From Nitrospira sp. (GTDB taxonomy: Bacteria; Nitrospirota; Nitrospiria; Nitrospirales; Nitrospiraceae), in assembly GCA_024998705.1 (NCBI GenBank), contig JACOEF010000438.1:1-7802 (forward strand): DNA of 7,802 nt, read 5' to 3'. The notes below the pieces were generated by a model. The model was given only the letters and a program-made list of their open reading frames with translations. It had not been told where the DNA came from and did not search any database. Positions 4,998-7,802 of this stretch are shown in pieces. Position numbers and translations under genes: made by a program. Every line of letters begins with the position of its first letter. Position 1 is the first letter of the stretch.

Positions 4998-6191
4998 CTA
5001 GCCGAATTCGAAGATTTTTGGATAATTCGTCAAATTCCGGCAACCGTCCTTTGTCACAAGGACCATGTCTTCAATACGCACCGCGCCGAGGCCCGGGTAA
5101 TAGAGGCCGGGCTCGACGGTGACGACATGCCCTTCCTGGAGCAGCGAACCGGTTCGGCTGATACGAGGTGCCTCGTGAATATCCAACCCGACGCCATGGC
5201 CGGTGCCGTGAAAATAGCCCTGCATGCGGCCGTTGACCAGGCCCGTCTTGTACCCTGCCTTCTCGAAACGATCGCAGATGCCCTGGTGGATGGCGGCCCC
5301 GTCGGCGCCGTCGCGAATCTTGGTGATCGCTTCTTCCTGAGCATCTTTGACGGCGTGATACAGGCGCGTTAATTCCGGCGAGGGTGTTCCGCGGACGACG
5401 GTGCGGGACATGTCGGCGAAGTAACGGGAGTCGGCTGATCGGGGGAAAACGTCGAAAATTATGCTGCGATGAGCCGGCAGCGGCCCGCTGCCTTCATCAT
5501 GGGGATCGCAGGCCTGTTCCCCTCCCGCCACGATGGTATGTTGCGCGACGCACCCACATTCCATCAGGGCCACGTTGATCAATTTCTTGACCCGTTCGGA
5601 GGTGAGGACTTCCCCATCCAGCCAGAGCACGTGGTCGCGAATCTCGGCGCGGCGGAGGCTTTGATGTGCGGCGGCCACGGCCGTTTCCGTCGCGCGCTGA
5701 GCAGCCTCGATGTGCCGGACCTCTTCGGCCGATTTCATGACCCGCTGTTCGTAGAACGGTTCGCGTTTGGTGCGCAGCCGATAGCCCAGTTCCTGCAGCC
5801 GGGCGGCATGGAGAAAGGGAAAGGTCGGAGGTACCAGGATTTCTTTCAGACCGGCATCCTGCAAGACCAGATGGATGACATCGATCGTGCCCGGGTCTTT
5901 CACACCCATCGATTTGGCGCGCCGTTCCAGCTCGGAATACGACAACACGCGATCGACCGTCGCCTGATGACGCGCCCGGTCCACTTCCAGGTCGCTCATG
6001 ACCATGAGGCGTTCGCCCTTCAGTTCGAGATAGATGAACGGATCCGGCGCGATGAAACGGGTGGCGTAATACAGATTGGAATCTGTTTCGCTGGCGGCGA
6101 TAAAGAGCACGGCGCTCTGCTCGGGATGGGTGCTCTGTTCGGTCGAATGGCTCATGAGATGGAGGCGTTCACGTGAGTTGGATGCTATCAC
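4998..6191 (-). CDS. M24-family Xaa-Pro aminopeptidase (PepP/PepQ-like)
   Basis: This metallopeptidase should remove N-terminal residues preceding proline, or split Xaa-Pro dipeptides, in the cytoplasm. In 397-residue numbering from GTG 6191, residues 25-150 form the N-terminal creatinase-like domain and residues 155-397 the pita-bread catalytic domain. All five metal ligands of the family are visible: D247 (IIFDVFP), D260 (FADMSRT), H332 (GTGHGVGL), E360 (TVEPGLYYP) and E374 (VRIEDMV). The helper His H339 lies in DIHEAP. The two aspartates are separated by 12 residues, slightly more than the usual spacing, because of a PRSADSRY insertion. An internal ATG at 6155 would give 385 residues, and neither start has a convincing ribosome-binding site. 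From GTG 6191 only 15 bases separate it from the upstream AsmA-like stop, so the two are probably co-transcribed. The exact substrate cannot be told from sequence. Confidence 0.9.
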   Translation of the reverse strand: MIASNSRERLHLMSHSTEQSTHPEQSAVLFIAASETDSNLYYATRFIAPDPFIYLELKGERLMVMSDLEVDRARHQATVDRVLSYSELERRAKSMGVKDPGTIDVIHLVLQDAGLKEILVPPTFPFLHAARLQELGYRLRTKREPFYEQRVMKSAEEVRHIEAAQRATETAVAAAHQSLRRAEIRDHVLWLDGEVLTSERVKKLINVALMECGCVAQHTIVAGGEQACDPHDEGSGPLPAHRSIIFDVFPRSADSRYFADMSRTVVRGTPSPELTRLYHAVKDAQEEAITKIRDGADGAAIHQGICDRFEKAGYKTGLVNGRMQGYFHGTGHGVGLDIHEAPRISRTGSLLQEGHVVTVEPGLYYPGLGAVRIEDMVLVTKDGCRNLTNYPKIFEFG

Positions 6192-6206
6192 GCGGTCCGG
6201 AGGTGG

Positions 6207-7802
6207 TCAAGGCGCGGCCGGTGCCGGTGCCGTGGGTGCGGGCTCACTCGGTGGCGCGGCGGCCGGCGGCGTCTGGATCTCCAGCGCCGGATCGAACACC
6301 GGATCCTTTTCTTCCTGCGGCGATAAAATATCGATCGGGAGCATGACCGTATTCTTCAACAGATCGAACGCCAGTTGCGCGACACCGGTTAATCCCGTGG
6401 TGAAGGACTTCATCGGCATGTAGGTGACGTCCGGATCGTCGATGGAGCCTTTGACTTGGAATAGGGCCGTCGCCAAGCCCTTGCGGTCCCCGGCTATCAA
6501 CCGTCCGAAGAGCGGAATCGATTTCAGGAATTGCGAATAGGACCCGAAGGGACTCACCGCCCAAATCATGTCCAGTTGATCGGTGGGCATGTCGTAATTG
6601 CCGACGGCAGAAATCTTCAGCACCGGGCTGTCCAAGACAATATTTTGCGTTTTCACCGATCCGTTTTGAATCGTGATGGTGGCGCTGGCGCGGTTGTACT
6701 GCAACCCCTCTTTCTCCAGATCCACTTTGCCTTGCAACACCGCCGGCAGGTTCAGAATGGAGAGAATTTTCCAGATGGCGCGTTTCTCCGTCTTGAGGAT
6801 GCGTCCGTCCTGCATCACCAGTTCGACTTTGCCGTTGAGGGTCGGCAGGATGCCGTGGGGGTTCCGTCCATGCCCGCGGATCACTCCGGTCAGCTTCATC
6901 TCTCCGGTCACCGGCTGATCCTGCGCACCGAGCAGCGGCAACAGGGCTTCGGCCGGGATGCCGGTCATTCTGATCGAGGTTTCGGTTTCAGCCGGCTGTT
7001 CCTTGGGCAGACGGACGACCATTCGTCCTGCCGCATGGCCGGTTCCGGACTGGGCCACGACCCGGTCGAGATCGAGCATGCCGTCCTGAATGGTCAGTCG
7101 CCCGGACAACCCACCGAACCGCAGATGTTTGTACAGGCCCTTTTCGATCGTGGCGGTCGCACTGACCTGACTCGTCGCGGCCAGGGTCTCAAGAAATTCC
7201 CGGATCGGCGACCGGTGTCCTTTGGGAATCAGCAGATCGAGATCCATTTGCGACGATTCGATTTTGACCGCGATGACCGGCTTCGTCGTCCAATTCTTCA
7301 GTGCCCCCGACAGACTGACGTCGCTGTCCTTGATGCGGAACGAGAGTTGTTTGATGTCGGCGATGTTTTTGGAAAACTTCAGGCGCAGGTAGATGTCCTC
7401 GACCGGGCCCTCGACGCCCTTCACCGTCATCAGTCCGTTGGTGAGCGCCAGCCACCCGCTCGTGCGCCAGTTTCTCCACTCGGCGTCCGTGCCCTTCACA
7501 TCCATGGACACTTCGAGATTGCCCGCTTCAAATCCACTGCGGTAGATCCACTCGGGAAGGCTCGACAGCGAGACCGTACCGGATGCCAGTGACGCATCGA
7601 TCGAAAACTGATCGCCGAGGGTGACACGGCCCTTTAACGGGAGACGTAATGGTGGGACGACGATTTCCAGACGAGAGATAACCAGGCCGACTCCCCGCGT
7701 GACATCGGCGTCGAGTTCCAAGGAGGCCGGCGAACCCAGCGGTTTTTCTCCGACCATCGGCAACACGAGCTTGGCTTCGTTCAGCCCGATTTCTCCACGC
7801 AA
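6207..7802 (-). CDS. AsmA/YhdP-like envelope protein, C-terminal part (start outside window)
   Basis: The frame is open from the right edge to a TGA at 6207, giving 531 residues of the C-terminal part of a larger protein. The sequence is a long series of alternating hydrophobic/polar beta-strands with repeated G-x-(V/L) patterns, such as LSGALKNW, LSGRLTIQDGMLDLDRV and LNGKVELVMQDGRIL. This is typical of the extended beta-groove of AsmA-like proteins. The segment EALLPLLG, then GEMKLTGVIRGHG, then AIWKILSILNLPAVLQGK, then SATITIQNGSVKTQN matches the AsmA-like C-terminal region. Family members TamB, YhdP and AsmA span the periplasm from an inner-membrane anchor and are implicated in lipid transport to, and assembly of, the outer membrane. 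The last 24 residues are a proline/alanine-rich low-complexity tail. The family assignment is firm, but the specific subfamily is not determined. Confidence 0.85.
   Translation of the reverse strand: MRGEIGLNEAKLVLPMVGEKPLGSPASLELDADVTRGVGLVISRLEIVVPPLRLPLKGRVTLGDQFSIDASLASGTVSLSSLPEWIYRSGFEAGNLEVSMDVKGTDAEWRNWRTSGWLALTNGLMTVKGVEGPVEDIYLRLKFSKNIADIKQLSFRIKDSDVSLSGALKNWTTKPVIAVKIESSQMDLDLLIPKGHRSPIREFLETLAATSQVSATATIEKGLYKHLRFGGLSGRLTIQDGMLDLDRVVAQSGTGHAAGRMVVRLPKEQPAETETSIRMTGIPAEALLPLLGAQDQPVTGEMKLTGVIRGHGRNPHGILPTLNGKVELVMQDGRILKTEKRAIWKILSILNLPAVLQGKVDLEKEGLQYNRASATITIQNGSVKTQNIVLDSPVLKISAVGNYDMPTDQLDMIWAVSPFGSYSQFLKSIPLFGRLIAGDRKGLATALFQVKGSIDDPDVTYMPMKSFTTGLTGVAQLAFDLLKNTVMLPIDILSPQEEKDPVFDPALEIQTPPAAAPPSEPAPTAPAPAAP

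Noticed and set aside
6531..7592. Plus-strand open frame of about 350 codons opposite the AsmA-like gene
   Set aside because: The minus strand here carries recognisable AsmA-like sequence throughout. The plus frame has biased, repetitive composition typical of an antisense shadow.

Overview
The window is a compact, GC-rich piece of bacterial chromosome. Every gene I can support lies on the minus strand, so transcription runs right to left. The gene mix fits a chemolithotrophic Gram-negative, and Nitrospirota (Nitrospira-like) is my best guess. It includes an AsmA-like envelope protein, a PilZ protein, a response regulator with a PAS domain, and an SdhB-like iron-sulfur protein with a heterodisulfide-reductase-like tail. 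The taxon is inferred from gene flavour only and is not proven by a marker.

In transcription order the layout is as follows. (1) 7802-6207: the C-terminal 531 residues of an AsmA/YhdP-like protein, with its start outside the window. (2) 6191-4998: an M24-family Xaa-Pro aminopeptidase. (3) 4928-3954: an SdhB/FrdB-type iron-sulfur subunit without its usual partners, preceded by a short CGTGAAR heptad repeat. (4) 3948-3510: archease. (5) 3353-1903: the RNA ligase RtcB. (6) 1879-1523: a PilZ protein. (7) 1493-768: a two-helix membrane sensor with no output domain. (8) A 242-base gap holding two inverted repeats. (9) 525-1: the N-terminal 175 residues of a response regulator with a PAS domain, running off the left edge. 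Gaps from 7802 to 768 are short (5 to 29 bases, with 69 before sdhB and a roughly 110-156-base leader before rtcB), so this looks like one long co-directional run.

The most notable result is that both halves of the RNA-repair pair are frameshifted as written, while the neighbouring genes are open. RtcB lacks one base at 2571-2575, inside an AAAGG run of the coding strand. Archease carries one extra base at 3544-3549, inside GGGAAA. Correcting each by one base gives textbook full-length proteins of about 483 and 145 residues with all catalytic residues. Either this is very recent, paired inactivation of an RNA-repair module, or both are homopolymer sequencing errors. The sequence alone cannot decide. 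A structured leader before rtcB, with a perfect 8-bp hairpin that contains the candidate ribosome-binding site, is the best regulatory candidate.

The left part (PilZ, output-less sensor, receiver-PAS protein) looks like a cyclic-di-GMP or two-component signalling cluster. The sensed signal and the output are unknown.
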